Assembly: GCA_963809175.1 (NCBI GenBank)
Contig: CAWEIK010000001.1
Span: 1,426,001 to 1,490,000 of the forward strand
DNA: 64,000 nucleotides
Direction: 5' to 3'
Origin: JACCTU01 sp963809175
GTDB lineage: Bacteria > Actinomycetota > Thermoleophilia > Gaiellales > Gaiellaceae
Shown: positions 35,467 to 46,953 of the stretch, piece after piece
How the letters are laid out: the number at the start of each line of letters is the position of its first letter
Numbering within the stretch: the first letter of the stretch is position 1
Program-made: the position numbers and the translations under genes
Notes under the pieces: generated by a model
Databases searched by the model: none
Seen by the model: only the letters and a program-made list of their open reading frames with translations
What the model was told of the DNA's origin: nothing

Positions 35467-36090
35467 CTACGCGGCCGAACGAAGCTGGCGGCGCACGTGC
35501 AGGATTCGCTGCAGCACGGTGAACCACGCCGTCGCCGCGAGCACGCCGATCGCCCACGGCAGCACACCCCACGGCGCGAGCACGAGGCCGGCGGTGATCA
35601 CCACGACGCGCTCCGCCCGCGAGCCGATGCCGACATCGCCTCGCAGTCCGAGCGCCTCGGCCCGAGCGCGCGCGTAGCTGACGAGGAACGAGCCGGAGAT
35701 CGCAGCAACCGTCAGGCCGACCCCGAGCTCGCTGCCGTCACGCGTCAGGACGAGCGCGATCGCTCCCAGCATGAACGCCTCGCTGATCCGGTCGGTGGTC
35801 GAGTCGACGAACGCGCCGAACGGCGTCGTCTTCCCGCCGGCCCGCGCGAGCGCGCCGTCGAGGATGTCGAGGATCGACCCGAGGACGAAGAGGAAGGCGC
35901 CGGCCCAGAAGAACACGAGCTCGTTCCGGTACTCGAAGTACACGAGCACCGAGGCGATCGCGCACAGCGCCACGCCCGCGGCCGTCAACGCGTTCGGCGT
36001 GATTCGGGTCCGCGTCAGACCGGTGATCGAGCGCGAGGCGAGCCTGCGCGCGCCGGTCGTGTACGTCGCCTTCAGGCCTGCGAGCGCCAT
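35467..36090 (-). CDS. CDP-alcohol phosphatidyltransferase, second copy
   Basis: 207 aa beginning MALAGLKATYTTGARRLASR. It carries the same complete signature as the copy at 1372-2010 (DILDGALARAG, then FGAFVDSTTDR). The two proteins are near identical over long blocks, so they are close paralogues. It starts 11 nt after the PAP2 gene. Substrate specificity is unknown; the pair may make two different phosphatidyl alcohols or be redundant. Confidence 0.88.
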   Translation of the reverse strand: MALAGLKATYTTGARRLASRSITGLTRTRITPNALTAAGVALCAIASVLVYFEYRNELVFFWAGAFLFVLGSILDILDGALARAGGKTTPFGAFVDSTTDRISEAFMLGAIALVLTRDGSELGVGLTVAAISGSFLVSYARARAEALGLRGDVGIGSRAERVVVITAGLVLAPWGVLPWAIGVLAATAWFTVLQRILHVRRQLRSAA

Positions 36091-36101
36091 CGCGTCGCGG
36101 C

Positions 36102-36851
36102 TCAGACGAAGCGGAGCAGGCGGCGGCGCTCCAGCACGAGCGCGGCGACCGCGGCGACGAGCACGCCGGCAGCGATGTCGAGCCAGAAGTGGTTGCCAGT
36201 GGCCATGACCGAGAACCAGACCCAGGGTGCCCACGCGAGCCAGAGCGCCTTGGCCCACCAGCGGGAGACGAGCGAGGCCATGATCAGGCCGACGATCAGC
36301 GCGTCGGCGGAGTGAAGGCTCGGCATCGCCGCGTACGGGTTCGACGCGAGCTGGACGAAGCCGCTGCCGTGGTTCAGGCTCGCGAAGCTGGCGAGCGTGT
36401 CGACGAAGCCGACGTCCGGGAACATCCGTGGCGGCGCCGTCGGCAACAGCACGTAGCCGGCGAGCCCGATCACGTTCGCGAGCATGATCAGGTTGCGGAA
36501 GCGTGTGAAGACGTCGTTCCGGCGCAGGTAGACCCAGAGCAGCGACAGCCCGAGCACCGTGAACTGCGAGAGCCAGTACGTCCACGACGTCATGACCGCG
36601 AGCAGCTCCGACGACTGGACGAGCCCCTGCAGGCTGAGCTCGAAGAGCGAGTTCGCTCGACTCTCGAGGTCGATCACCTTGAGGCCGTTCTCGAACGCTG
36701 CTGCCGCGTTCCTGTCGGCGACCCCGCGGGCGACCTGATACGCCGCGAGGAATCCGAACCAGATCGCGATCTGCAGGACGAGGTCGCCCCAGCCGCGGGG
36801 CAGGAGCTTGCGCTCGTCTCGTGGTGAAGCTGTGGCGGCGGTGCTGCTCAC
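36102..36851 (-). CDS. PAP2-superfamily phosphatase / inositol phosphorylceramide synthase-like membrane protein
   Basis: 249 aa, GTG start, about six membrane helices. The PAP2 catalytic motifs are AAMPSLHSADALI and MATGNHFWLDIAAG (His-Asp). The layout with YVLLPTAPPRMFP resembles the AUR1/PAP2 group, some members of which transfer phosphoinositol. Its gene order with a CDP-alcohol phosphatidyltransferase supports a lipid head-group role, which is inference. Confidence 0.82.
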   Translation of the reverse strand: MSSTAATASPRDERKLLPRGWGDLVLQIAIWFGFLAAYQVARGVADRNAAAAFENGLKVIDLESRANSLFELSLQGLVQSSELLAVMTSWTYWLSQFTVLGLSLLWVYLRRNDVFTRFRNLIMLANVIGLAGYVLLPTAPPRMFPDVGFVDTLASFASLNHGSGFVQLASNPYAAMPSLHSADALIVGLIMASLVSRWWAKALWLAWAPWVWFSVMATGNHFWLDIAAGVLVAAVAALVLERRRLLRFV

Positions 36852-36885
36852 GACCTGCTGATTCTAGTCCACCGGGGTGGTGTCC

Positions 36886-37878
36886 CTACCCCCCGATTTG
36901 GCTCATCGAGCGCGACGCGCGGACGAATCCAGGCTCGTTGATCCGGTGTTTCAGCTCTTTGTGGGCGACCGCGTTGCGCAGGAGCGCGGTGAGCTCCTCG
37001 TCGGTCGCGCCGGCACGGAGAGGCGTCTTCAGGTCCCACTCGCGGCGGGAGAAGAGGCAGGTTCGGAGCTGGCCGTCCGCGGTCAGGCGGATGCGGTCGC
37101 AGGTCGAGCAGAAGGGCTCGGAGACGGGGTTGACGAAGCCGACCTCGCCGTTCCCGTCGGCGAAGCCGAAACGCTTGGCCGTGGACGACGCCTTGGCCGG
37201 GAGCTCGACGAGCGGCCCGTGCTCGGCCTCGATCAGCGCGCGGATCTCGGCTCCGGTGAGCACCTGGTCGTCGCGCCACCCTTCGTCGGCGTCGAGCGGC
37301 ATGAACTCGATGAAGCGAACGACGTACGGCTTGCGTCGTGCGAGCGCCGCGAGGCGCGGGACGTCTTCTTCCGTGAAGCCCTTGATCGCGACGCAGTTGA
37401 CCTTGATCGGTCGAAGCTCGGGGTGACGCTCGGCCTCCTCGAGCCCGCGCAGCACCTTGTCGAGCGCGTCGCGCCGCGTGAGCTCCGCGAAGCGGACGTG
37501 GTCGAGCGAGTCGAGCGAGACGTTGATCCGGCGCAGCCCCGCGTCGACGAGCGGTTGCGCGAGCCGGTCGAGCAGCACGCCGTTCGTCGTCAGGGAAAGG
37601 TCGCGGACGCCCGGAGTGTCGGCGAGCATGCGCACGAGCACGGGCAGGTCTCGGCGGACGAGCGGCTCGCCGCCGGTCAGGCGGACTTCGTCGACGCCGA
37701 GCCGCGCGAGCACCGCGACGAGCCGCGCGATCTCCTCGAAGCTGAGCACCTCGGCCCGCGCGAGCCACTCGAGCCCCTCGGCGGGCATGCAGTACGTGCA
37801 CCGGAAGTTGCACTTGTCGGTGACGGAGACGCGGACGCTCTTGATCTCCCGGCCCCAGCTGTCGGTGAGCGGTTCCAC
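36886..37878 (-). CDS. moaA: GTP 3',8-cyclase MoaA
   Basis: 330 aa, radical SAM enzyme for the first step of molybdenum cofactor synthesis. N-terminal cluster motif CNFRCTYC (residues ~23-30), TGGEPLVR for SAM contact, C-terminal second cluster FCSTCDRIRLTADGQLRTCLF region with three Cys, and the terminal Gly-Gly (SQIGG) needed for activation. No other moa genes are in the window. Confidence 0.96.
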   Translation of the reverse strand: MEPLTDSWGREIKSVRVSVTDKCNFRCTYCMPAEGLEWLARAEVLSFEEIARLVAVLARLGVDEVRLTGGEPLVRRDLPVLVRMLADTPGVRDLSLTTNGVLLDRLAQPLVDAGLRRINVSLDSLDHVRFAELTRRDALDKVLRGLEEAERHPELRPIKVNCVAIKGFTEEDVPRLAALARRKPYVVRFIEFMPLDADEGWRDDQVLTGAEIRALIEAEHGPLVELPAKASSTAKRFGFADGNGEVGFVNPVSEPFCSTCDRIRLTADGQLRTCLFSRREWDLKTPLRAGATDEELTALLRNAVAHKELKHRINEPGFVRASRSMSQIGG

Positions 37879-37960
37879 GACGAGAGCCTAGCGCGAGGTT
37901 TTCGCCTTGCTCGCTCCGAGAAGGACGTGCGAGACAGCGCGACCGACAAGGGGGTCACAG

Positions 37961-38125
37961 ATGGATGACGCGCACAAGGACCAGATCGAAGGCAAGGCCA
38001 AGGAAGTCGAAGGCAAGCTGACCGACGACAAGACCCGCGAGGCCGAGGGCAAGGCCCAGAACGCCTGGGGCGACGCCAAGGAGAAGGCCGAGGACGCCGT
38101 GGACGAGGTTCGCGAGCGGATCTAG
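37961..38125 (+). CDS. CsbD-family small stress protein
   Basis: 54 aa, fully charged and helical: DDAHKDQIEGKAKEVEGKLT, then KTREAEGKAQNAWGDAKEKA. The pattern of K-A-K-E and W-G-D-A-K is that of CsbD-like proteins, which rise in general stress in many bacteria. The frame is open upstream to 37907, but the ATG at 37961 (GGGGG upstream) gives the normal family N-terminus. The 3' end overlaps pepT by 4 nt. Confidence 0.85.
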   Translation: MDDAHKDQIEGKAKEVEGKLTDDKTREAEGKAQNAWGDAKEKAEDAVDEVRERI

Positions 38126-39411
38126 CTCGACGCGGAAGCGGAGTTGGAAGCGGAGGCGCCTTCGGGCGCCTTCGCGCGTTCCGCCCACAGCTGCGCGAGG
38201 TGGACGATCGTCTCGGCCGCGGAGCCCATATCGGCGACGCAGACCCACTCACGCTGCGAGTGGTACTGCTGCCCGCCCGTGAAGATGTTCGGGGTCGGCA
38301 GGCCGAACTCCGAGAGCCGCGACCCGTCGGTTCCTCCGCGGACGATCTCGCGGATCGGCTCGAGCCCCGCGCGGCGCACGGCTTCGTCTGCGAGCTCGAC
38401 GGCGAGCGGGACCGCGTCGAGGTACTCCTTCATGTTCCGGTACTGGCGGCGGATCTCGACCTCTGCGCCGCCGATCTTCTCCGCCGTGGCGCGCACGAGC
38501 TCGGCGTAGCCCTCGAGCTTCTCCTCGTCGTGGTCGCGCAGGATCATCCGCACCTCGACGTTCTCCGCATCGCCTTCGATCCGCGTGGGGTGGATGAACC
38601 CGTTGCGCTCGTCCGTTCGCTCCGGCGAGACGTCGCGAGGCAGTGCCGCGACGAAGTCGGCCGCGAGGCGAATTGCGTTCACGAGGATGTCCTTCGCGTA
38701 GCCGGGGTGCACTGCCCTGCCTCGAAAGTGCACGCGCGCCTCGAGCGCGGCGAATGTCTCGTCCTGGATCTGCCCGGCCGTGGAACCGTCGAGCGTGTAC
38801 GCAACCTCCGCGCCGAAGCCCTCGATGTCGAAGTTGTCCACGCCGCGGCCGACCTCCTCGTCCGGCGTGAACGCGACCTTCACCGTGCCGTGCGGGAGCT
38901 CGGGGTTGCGGACGAAGTAGGAGACGGCGGCCATGATCTCCGCGACGCCGGCCTTGTCGTCCGCGCCGAGCAGCGTCGTGCCGTCGCTCGAGATCAGCTC
39001 GTGCCCCACGTGGTTTCCGAGCTCCGGCCACTCGGCCGGGTCGAGGACCTGCTCCGGGTTGCCGGGCAGCGCGTGCGGGCCGCCCTCGTAGCGAAAGACC
39101 TGCGGCTTCACGTTCTCGCCGGAGACGTCGGGCGACGTGTCGACGTGCGCCACGAACCCGATCGTCGGCGCGTCCGTGTTGCCCGGCAGCGTTCCATAGA
39201 CGATCCCCGCGTCGGAGAGCTCGGCGTCGAGCCCGAGACCCTTCAACTCGTCGAGGAGGATCCGCGAGAGGTCGAGCTGACGCTCGGTCGACGGCGCGCT
39301 CGGCGAGTCGGGGTCGGAGGTCGTCCAGACCTGCGCGTACCGGACGAGCCGCTCGCGCGCGTCCGCACCGAGCTCGCGAGCCAGGTCGGACCGGTAGCCG
39401 TTCTCGTCCAC
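38122..39411 (-). CDS. pepT: Tripeptide aminopeptidase (peptidase T), M20B
   Basis: 429 aa. Di-zinc ligands and catalytic residues are in place: FVAHVDTSPDVSG, LLGADDKAGVAEIM, FTPDEEVGRGVD, AYTLDGSTAGQIQ and NIFTGGQQYHSQREW. It removes the N-terminal residue of tripeptides in the cytoplasm. The Ser/Ala-rich tail (SASNSASASS) is species-specific. The gene stands alone, divergent from the EamA transporter. Confidence 0.94.
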   Translation of the reverse strand: MDENGYRSDLARELGADARERLVRYAQVWTTSDPDSPSAPSTERQLDLSRILLDELKGLGLDAELSDAGIVYGTLPGNTDAPTIGFVAHVDTSPDVSGENVKPQVFRYEGGPHALPGNPEQVLDPAEWPELGNHVGHELISSDGTTLLGADDKAGVAEIMAAVSYFVRNPELPHGTVKVAFTPDEEVGRGVDNFDIEGFGAEVAYTLDGSTAGQIQDETFAALEARVHFRGRAVHPGYAKDILVNAIRLAADFVAALPRDVSPERTDERNGFIHPTRIEGDAENVEVRMILRDHDEEKLEGYAELVRATAEKIGGAEVEIRRQYRNMKEYLDAVPLAVELADEAVRRAGLEPIREIVRGGTDGSRLSEFGLPTPNIFTGGQQYHSQREWVCVADMGSAAETIVHLAQLWAERAKAPEGASASNSASASS

Positions 39412-39452
39412 GGCGCGAGAGCTTAACCACGGCGGAGCGATAACGTCCGCGC

Positions 39453-40307
39453 GTGCCCGCCCTGCTCGCCCTCGTGGTCGTCACCGCGGTGTGGGGCATC
39501 ACCTTCGTCCAGGTCAAGGACGCGCTCGAGGTCTACCCGCTGTTCGCGTTCCTGGCGGTGCGGTTCGCGATCGCGTCGCTCACGCTCGCACCGTTCGCCG
39601 CGCCGCGGCTTCGATCGGCGGGCTGGAAGCCCGGCGCGCTCCTCGGCGCGCTCCTCGCGGTCGGCTACGCGCTGCAGACAGCGGGGCTGGAGCGCACGAC
39701 GGTCTCGAGCGCCGGTTTCATCACCGGCCTCTACGTCGTCTTCACACCGGTGTTCGCGTATCTGTTCTTCGGGATCCGCGTGGCGCGAATCGTCGTGGTC
39801 GGCGTTGGCCTCGCCGTGCTCGGTCTCGCGCTCCTCGCCGGCGTCGGCGTGGGCGACCCGGTCGGCGATGCGCTCGTGCTCGCCGGCTCGGCGGCCTTCT
39901 CGTTGCAGATCGTGCTGATGGAGCGCTACACGCACCGCTACGACCCGGTCGCGTTCACCTTCGTCGAGATGCTCTCCGCGTTCGTGGGCTTCAGCGTGAT
40001 CGCCGTCGCCCTGGGTCAAGTCGAGGTGCCGCGCGGGTGGGTGGTTTGGGGAGCGCTCCTCGTGACCGGCATCTTCGCGAGCGCGCTCGGGTTCCTCGTC
40101 CAGACGTGGGCGCAGCGGCAGCTCTCCGCCGCGCGTACCGCGCTCGCCTTCGCGATGGAGCCGGTCTGGACCGCGGTGTTCGGCTTCTGGCTCGCGGGCG
40201 ACCGCCTCGGCGCGGCGGGCTGGGCGGGCGCGGCCCTGATCATGGCGGGGATCGTCGTCGCCGAGCCCTCGGCCGGCGACGTGCTCCGCAGGCTCCTGCG
40301 CCGCTAG
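39453..40307 (+). CDS. EamA (DMT-superfamily) transporter
   Basis: 284 aa, GTG start, ten membrane helices in two EamA halves: ALVVVTAVWGITFVQVKDAL opens the first and ALVLAGSAAFSLQIVLMERY the second. The family motif AMEPVWTAVFGFWLAGD is near the C-terminus. These proteins usually export amino acids or metabolites; substrate unknown. The last codons overlap the convergent small membrane protein gene. Confidence 0.9.
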   Translation: MPALLALVVVTAVWGITFVQVKDALEVYPLFAFLAVRFAIASLTLAPFAAPRLRSAGWKPGALLGALLAVGYALQTAGLERTTVSSAGFITGLYVVFTPVFAYLFFGIRVARIVVVGVGLAVLGLALLAGVGVGDPVGDALVLAGSAAFSLQIVLMERYTHRYDPVAFTFVEMLSAFVGFSVIAVALGQVEVPRGWVVWGALLVTGIFASALGFLVQTWAQRQLSAARTALAFAMEPVWTAVFGFWLAGDRLGAAGWAGAALIMAGIVVAEPSAGDVLRRLLRR

Positions 40308-40606
40308 TTCCGCGCGATCCAGTTGACGAGCACGAGCGCCGTGCAGACGGCGATGATCCCCGCCAGGCCGACGGTGCCCGCGGCGATCCCCAGCAGCGGG
40401 ATCGCGGTGATCAGCGAGATGATCACGATCGCCGTGCCCTGGTCGGCCGGCCGCTTCGCGGCGAGCCGCTTTTCGAGGCGCTGCTCGATCTGCTCGGCGA
40501 AGCGCTCCGCGAGCTCGTCCTCGTAGGCGGGGCCGAGCTCCCGACGCGCCTCGAGCGCGGCTCGGGCCTCATCTCGTGGCACCAGCTCCTCGGTCACGAG
40601 GCGCAT
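40304..40606 (-). CDS. Small two-helix membrane protein with coiled N-terminus
   Basis: 100 aa. The N-terminal half is charged and helical (YEDELAERFAEQIEQRLEKR). The C-terminal half holds two membrane helices (IVIISLITAIPLLGIAAGT, LAGIIAVCTALVLVNWIAR). No family recognised with confidence; such proteins are frequent beside transporters in actinobacteria. It starts 63 nt upstream of dnaK, divergently, so the two promoters share this gap. Confidence 0.65.
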   Translation of the reverse strand: MRLVTEELVPRDEARAALEARRELGPAYEDELAERFAEQIEQRLEKRLAAKRPADQGTAIVIISLITAIPLLGIAAGTVGLAGIIAVCTALVLVNWIARN

Positions 40607-40669
40607 TCTAACGCGATCTGGGATCTGCTAAGCTCGGACTCAGATTTTCTCAAAGGAGGAACGAAGCAC

Positions 40670-42583
40670 ATGGCAAAGACAATCGGAATCGACCTCGGCA
40701 CGACCAACAGCGCGATGGCCGTGCTCGAGGGCGGCGAGCCGACCGTGATCCCGAACGCCGAGGGCGGCCGCACCACGCCGTCCGTCGTCGCGTTCACGAA
40801 CGACGGTCAGCGGCTCGTCGGGGCGCCCGCGAAGCGCCAGCAGGTGACGAACCCGCAGAACACGATCTTCTCGATCAAGCGCTTCATGGGCCGCAAGCAC
40901 GACGAGGTCTCGGAGGAGATGACGATCGTCCCCTACGAGGTCGACAAGGGCCCGAACGGCGACGTGGTCGTCAAGGCCGGAGGCAAGGACTACGCCCCGC
41001 CGGAGATCAGCGCGATGATCCTGCAGAAGCTGAAGGCCGACGCCGAGGCCTATCTCGGCGAGCCGGTCACCCACGCGGTGATCACGGTCCCGGCCTACTT
41101 CAACAACGCGCAGCGCGAGGCGACCAAGGACGCCGGCAAGATCGCCGGCCTCGAGGTCCAGCGCATCGTCAACGAGCCCACCGCGGCCGCGCTCGCGTAC
41201 GGGCTCGACAAGGACAACGCCGACCAGACGATCCTCGTCTTCGACCTCGGCGGCGGCACGTTCGACGTGTCGGTGCTCGAGCTCGGCGACGGCGTCTTCG
41301 AGGTCAAGTCCACGAACGGCGACAACCACCTCGGCGGCGACAACTTCGACAAGGCGGTCGTCGACTGGATGGTCGCCGAGTTCAAGAAGGACCAGGGCAT
41401 CGACCTCTCGCAGGACCGCATGGCCCTGCAGCGCCTCTACGAGGCGGGGGAGAAGGCGAAGATCGAGCTCTCGTCGACGATGACGACGCAGATCAACCTG
41501 CCGTTCATCACCGCGACGCAGGAGGGCCCGAAGCACCTCGACCTGCAGCTCACGCGCGCGAAGCTCGAGGAGCTCGTCGCCGACCTGCTCGACCGCACGG
41601 TCGCGCCGACGAAGCAGGCGCTCACCGACGCAGGCCTGACCGCGAACGAGATCGAGCACGTCGTGCTCGTCGGCGGCATGACCCGCATGCCGGCGGTGCA
41701 GGCGAAGGTGAAGGAGCTCACCGGGAAGGACCCGCACAAGGGCGTCAACCCGGACGAGGTCGTCGCCGTCGGCGCCGCGATCCAGGCCGCGGTGATCAAC
41801 CGTGAGATCACGGACATCCTGCTCCTGGACGTCACTCCGCTCAGCCTCGGCATCGAGACGAAGGGCGGCGTGTTCACGCGGCTGATCGAGCGGAACACGA
41901 CGATCCCGACGAAGAAGTCGGAGACGTTCACGACGGCGGAGGACAACCAGCCTTCGGTCGAGGTGCACGTGCTCCAGGGCGAGTCGGAGATGGCGTCGTT
42001 CAACAAGACGCTCGGCAAGTTCCAGCTCGTCGGGATCCCGCCCGCACCGCGCGGCATGCCGCAGGTCGAGGTCGCGTTCGACATCGACGCGAACGGGATC
42101 ATCAACGTGAGCGCGAAGGACCTCGGCACCGGCAACGAGCAGCAGATCCGGATCGAGGGCGGCTCGGGCCTCAAGGAGGACGAGGTGCAGCGGATGATCA
42201 AGGACGCGGAGGCGCACGCCGAGGAGGCGCACCGCCTGCGCGAGCTCGCCGACGCGCGCAACGTCGCCGAGCAGCTCGCGTACCAGACCGAGCGCACGCT
42301 CAAGGAGCATCGCGACAAGCTCGACGAGGCCGACGCCTCGACGATCGAGGGTCGCGTGATGGAGCTCCGCGGTGTGCTCGAGTCGGCGGACGTGAACGAG
42401 ATCCGCAGCAAGACCGACGCGCTCGAGGAGGCGTCCCGCAAGCTCGCCGAGGCGGTCTACGCCCAGGCGACCGCGCAGGCGCAGGCCTCGCCGACCGGCA
42501 ACGGTGCGCCCACCTCCGACGACGAGGTCGTCGAGGAGGGTGAGTACGAGGTCATCGACGAGGAAGAGGCGAAGACCTCGTAA
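40670..42583 (+). CDS. dnaK: Chaperone DnaK (Hsp70)
   Basis: 637 aa starting MAKTIGIDLGTTNSAMAVLE with AAAGGAGGA upstream. ATPase signatures GGGTFDVSVLELGDGVFEVK and VLVGGMTRMPAVQAKVKELT, then the peptide-binding domain and the lid, ending in an acidic tail (EEGEYEVIDEEEAKTS). First gene of dnaK-grpE-dnaJ-hspR-clpB. HspR in the same operon should repress it by binding HAIR sites. I could not find a clear full HAIR (CTTGAGT-N7-ACTCAAG) in the 63-nt upstream gap, only an ACTCAG-like half at 40638-40643. Confidence 0.98.
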   Translation: MAKTIGIDLGTTNSAMAVLEGGEPTVIPNAEGGRTTPSVVAFTNDGQRLVGAPAKRQQVTNPQNTIFSIKRFMGRKHDEVSEEMTIVPYEVDKGPNGDVVVKAGGKDYAPPEISAMILQKLKADAEAYLGEPVTHAVITVPAYFNNAQREATKDAGKIAGLEVQRIVNEPTAAALAYGLDKDNADQTILVFDLGGGTFDVSVLELGDGVFEVKSTNGDNHLGGDNFDKAVVDWMVAEFKKDQGIDLSQDRMALQRLYEAGEKAKIELSSTMTTQINLPFITATQEGPKHLDLQLTRAKLEELVADLLDRTVAPTKQALTDAGLTANEIEHVVLVGGMTRMPAVQAKVKELTGKDPHKGVNPDEVVAVGAAIQAAVINREITDILLLDVTPLSLGIETKGGVFTRLIERNTTIPTKKSETFTTAEDNQPSVEVHVLQGESEMASFNKTLGKFQLVGIPPAPRGMPQVEVAFDIDANGIINVSAKDLGTGNEQQIRIEGGSGLKEDEVQRMIKDAEAHAEEAHRLRELADARNVAEQLAYQTERTLKEHRDKLDEADASTIEGRVMELRGVLESADVNEIRSKTDALEEASRKLAEAVYAQATAQAQASPTGNGAPTSDDEVVEEGEYEVIDEEEAKTS

Positions 42584-43059
42584 TGCACGAAGAGGTCGAG
42601 AACACCGAGGTAGAGCAGATCGAGCAGACCGACGAGCTCGTCGCCGAGCGCGACGAGCTCGTCGATCGGCTCCAGCGCCTGCAGGCGGAGTTCGAGAACT
42701 ACCGCAAGCGGTCCGCGCGTGACCAGCAGGCGCTCGTCGCGCGCGCACACGAGCGGCTCGTCAAGGAGCTCCTGCCGGTGCTCGACGACCTCGGCCGCGC
42801 GCTCGAGGCGGCCGAGCAGCACGAAGAGGCGGCGCTCGAAGACGGCGTTCGCCTCGTGCACCGCCAGCTCGTGGACGTGCTGGCGAAGGAAGGGCTGACG
42901 GAGATCGAGACCGACGGCGCGTTCGACCCGCACGTCCACGAGGCGCTGCTCTCGCAGCCGTCCGACGCTGAGACGGGGACCGTGCTCGAGGTGCTCCAGA
43001 AGGGCTATCGGCTGGGCGACCACGTGCTGCGCCCGGCCAGGGTGACGATCGCCGAATGA
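42583..43059 (+). CDS. grpE: Nucleotide exchange factor GrpE
   Basis: 158 aa. Long N-terminal coiled coil (ELVAERDELVDRLQRLQAEF) followed by ENYRKR and the beta-wing domain with GDHVLRPARVTIAE at the end. It opens DnaK for ADP release. Its ATG shares one base with the dnaK stop (TAATG), and its end overlaps dnaJ by ATGA. Confidence 0.97.
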   Translation: MHEEVENTEVEQIEQTDELVAERDELVDRLQRLQAEFENYRKRSARDQQALVARAHERLVKELLPVLDDLGRALEAAEQHEEAALEDGVRLVHRQLVDVLAKEGLTEIETDGAFDPHVHEALLSQPSDAETGTVLEVLQKGYRLGDHVLRPARVTIAE

Positions 43060-44114
43060 CGTCGTCGCTCTACGAATCGCTCGGCGTTCCGAAGACGGCC
43101 TCGCAGGACGAGATCAAGAAGGCCTACCGCAACCTTGCGCGCGAGCACCATCCGGACCGCAACCCTGGCGACGAAGGGGCGGAGGCGCGCTTCAAGGAGG
43201 TCCAGGCGGCGTACGACGTGCTGAAGGACCCCGAGAAGCGCAAGCAGTACGACGCCTTCGGCGCGAACGGCGCCCGCGGCGGCCAGCCCGGCGGCGGCTT
43301 CAACTTCGACGTCGGCGACCTCGGCGACCTCTCCGATCTGTTCGGCGGGCTCTTCGGCGGCGGCGGTCGCGGACGCCAGCAGCGTCAGCAGCAGCGCGGG
43401 CAGCGCGGCTCGGACGTCGAGGCGCACGTCCACGTCTCCTTCGAGGATTCGCTGCGAGGCGCGGAGGTCGTGATTCCGGTCGAGCTCGAGACGGCGTGCT
43501 CGGAGTGCCACGGCTCGGGCGCGAAGCCCGGCACGTCGCCGCGCATCTGCCCGGACTGCAACGGCCGTGGCGTCGTCTCCGAGTCGCAGGGGCTCTTCGC
43601 GCTTTCGCAGCCTTGCCCGCGCTGCCGCGGCAACGGCACGGTGATCGAAGACCCCTGTCCAAAGTGCAAGGGGTCGGGGCGCGAGCGGCGCACGAAGCGC
43701 TACACGGTGAAAGTCCCCGCCGGCGTCAAGGACGGCACGCGCATCCGCCTCAAGGGCAAGGGCGAGGCCGGGCACGGCGGCGCGCCCGCCGGCGATCTCT
43801 TCGTCGTCACGCACGTCGAGCCCTCGGACACGTACGAGCGGCGCGGCAACGACCTGCTCGTGACGGTGCCGGTGTCGTTCCCCGACGCCGCGCTCGGCAC
43901 GACGGTTCAGGTGCCGACGCCGGAAGGTGCCGTCTCGCTGAAGGTGCCCGCCGGCTCCGAGGACGGCAAGCTGCTCCGCATCCGCGGCCGCGGCGCGCCG
44001 AAGCTCTCGGGCGGCGGCAAGGGCGACGTGCTCGCGCGGCTCAAGCTCGAGGTGCCGAAGCGGCTGAACAAGAAGCAGCGCCAGCTGCTCGAGGAATTCC
44101 GGAGCGTCAGCTGA
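43056..44114 (+). CDS. dnaJ: Chaperone DnaJ (Hsp40)
   Basis: 352 aa. J domain with HPD (REHHPDRNPGDEG), a Gly-rich linker with short Gly/Gln/Arg repeats (GGGGRGRQQRQQQRGQRG), and four CxxCxGxG zinc motifs (CSECHGSG, CPDCNGRG, CPRCRGNG, CPKCKGSG). C-terminal substrate domain follows. A DnaJ1-type protein co-translated with grpE and hspR. Confidence 0.97.
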   Translation: MTSSLYESLGVPKTASQDEIKKAYRNLAREHHPDRNPGDEGAEARFKEVQAAYDVLKDPEKRKQYDAFGANGARGGQPGGGFNFDVGDLGDLSDLFGGLFGGGGRGRQQRQQQRGQRGSDVEAHVHVSFEDSLRGAEVVIPVELETACSECHGSGAKPGTSPRICPDCNGRGVVSESQGLFALSQPCPRCRGNGTVIEDPCPKCKGSGRERRTKRYTVKVPAGVKDGTRIRLKGKGEAGHGGAPAGDLFVVTHVEPSDTYERRGNDLLVTVPVSFPDAALGTTVQVPTPEGAVSLKVPAGSEDGKLLRIRGRGAPKLSGGGKGDVLARLKLEVPKRLNKKQRQLLEEFRSVS

Positions 44115-44476
44115 TGGACAACCGCGCGCGCTACATGATCAGCGTCGCGGCCGACATCGTCGGCATGCACCCGCAGACGCTGCGCATCTACGAGCAGAAG
44201 GGGCTCGTCAACCCGCAGCGCACGGCCGGCAACACGCGTCTCTACTCCGATGTCGACATCGAGCGGCTGCAACTCATTCAGAAACTCACGAGCGACCTCG
44301 GCCTCAACCTCGCCGGCGTCGAGCTCGTGCTCCGGCTCGAGGACGAGCTGCAGAAGGCGCACGCGCACATCGACCGCCTGCAGCGCCAGCTGCGCGACGA
44401 GGTGCAGAACGTTCACCGACAGTACCGCCGCGATCTCGTGCTCTACAGCGGGGAGCGGCTTCCCGAAAGGCAGTAG
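44114..44476 (+). CDS. hspR: Heat-shock repressor HspR (MerR family)
   Basis: 120 aa. MerR-type winged helix with MHPQTLRIYEQKGLVNPQRT and TRLYSDVDIERLQLIQKLTS, then a helical dimerisation tail (ELVLRLEDELQKAHAHIDRL). In actinobacteria HspR represses the dnaK operon and clpB with DnaK as co-repressor. Its ATG shares one base with the dnaJ TGA. clpB starts 4 nt after its stop, so it is in the same transcript. Confidence 0.95.
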   Translation: MDNRARYMISVAADIVGMHPQTLRIYEQKGLVNPQRTAGNTRLYSDVDIERLQLIQKLTSDLGLNLAGVELVLRLEDELQKAHAHIDRLQRQLRDEVQNVHRQYRRDLVLYSGERLPERQ

Positions 44477-44480
44477 GCGA

Positions 44481-46946
<2,466 letters not shown>

Positions 46947-46953
46947 CGGGGCT

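Noticed and set aside
36869..36880. CCACC-GG-GGTGG palindrome between moaA and the PAP2 gene.
   Set aside because: Different spacing and arms from the TCACCC-N5-GGGTGA dyad; short GC palindromes are expected at this base composition.
40607..40669. HAIR operator for HspR upstream of dnaK.
   Set aside because: Only one half-like string (ACTCAG) is visible; the opposite half at the right spacing is absent. The repressor gene is there, but I cannot point to its site.
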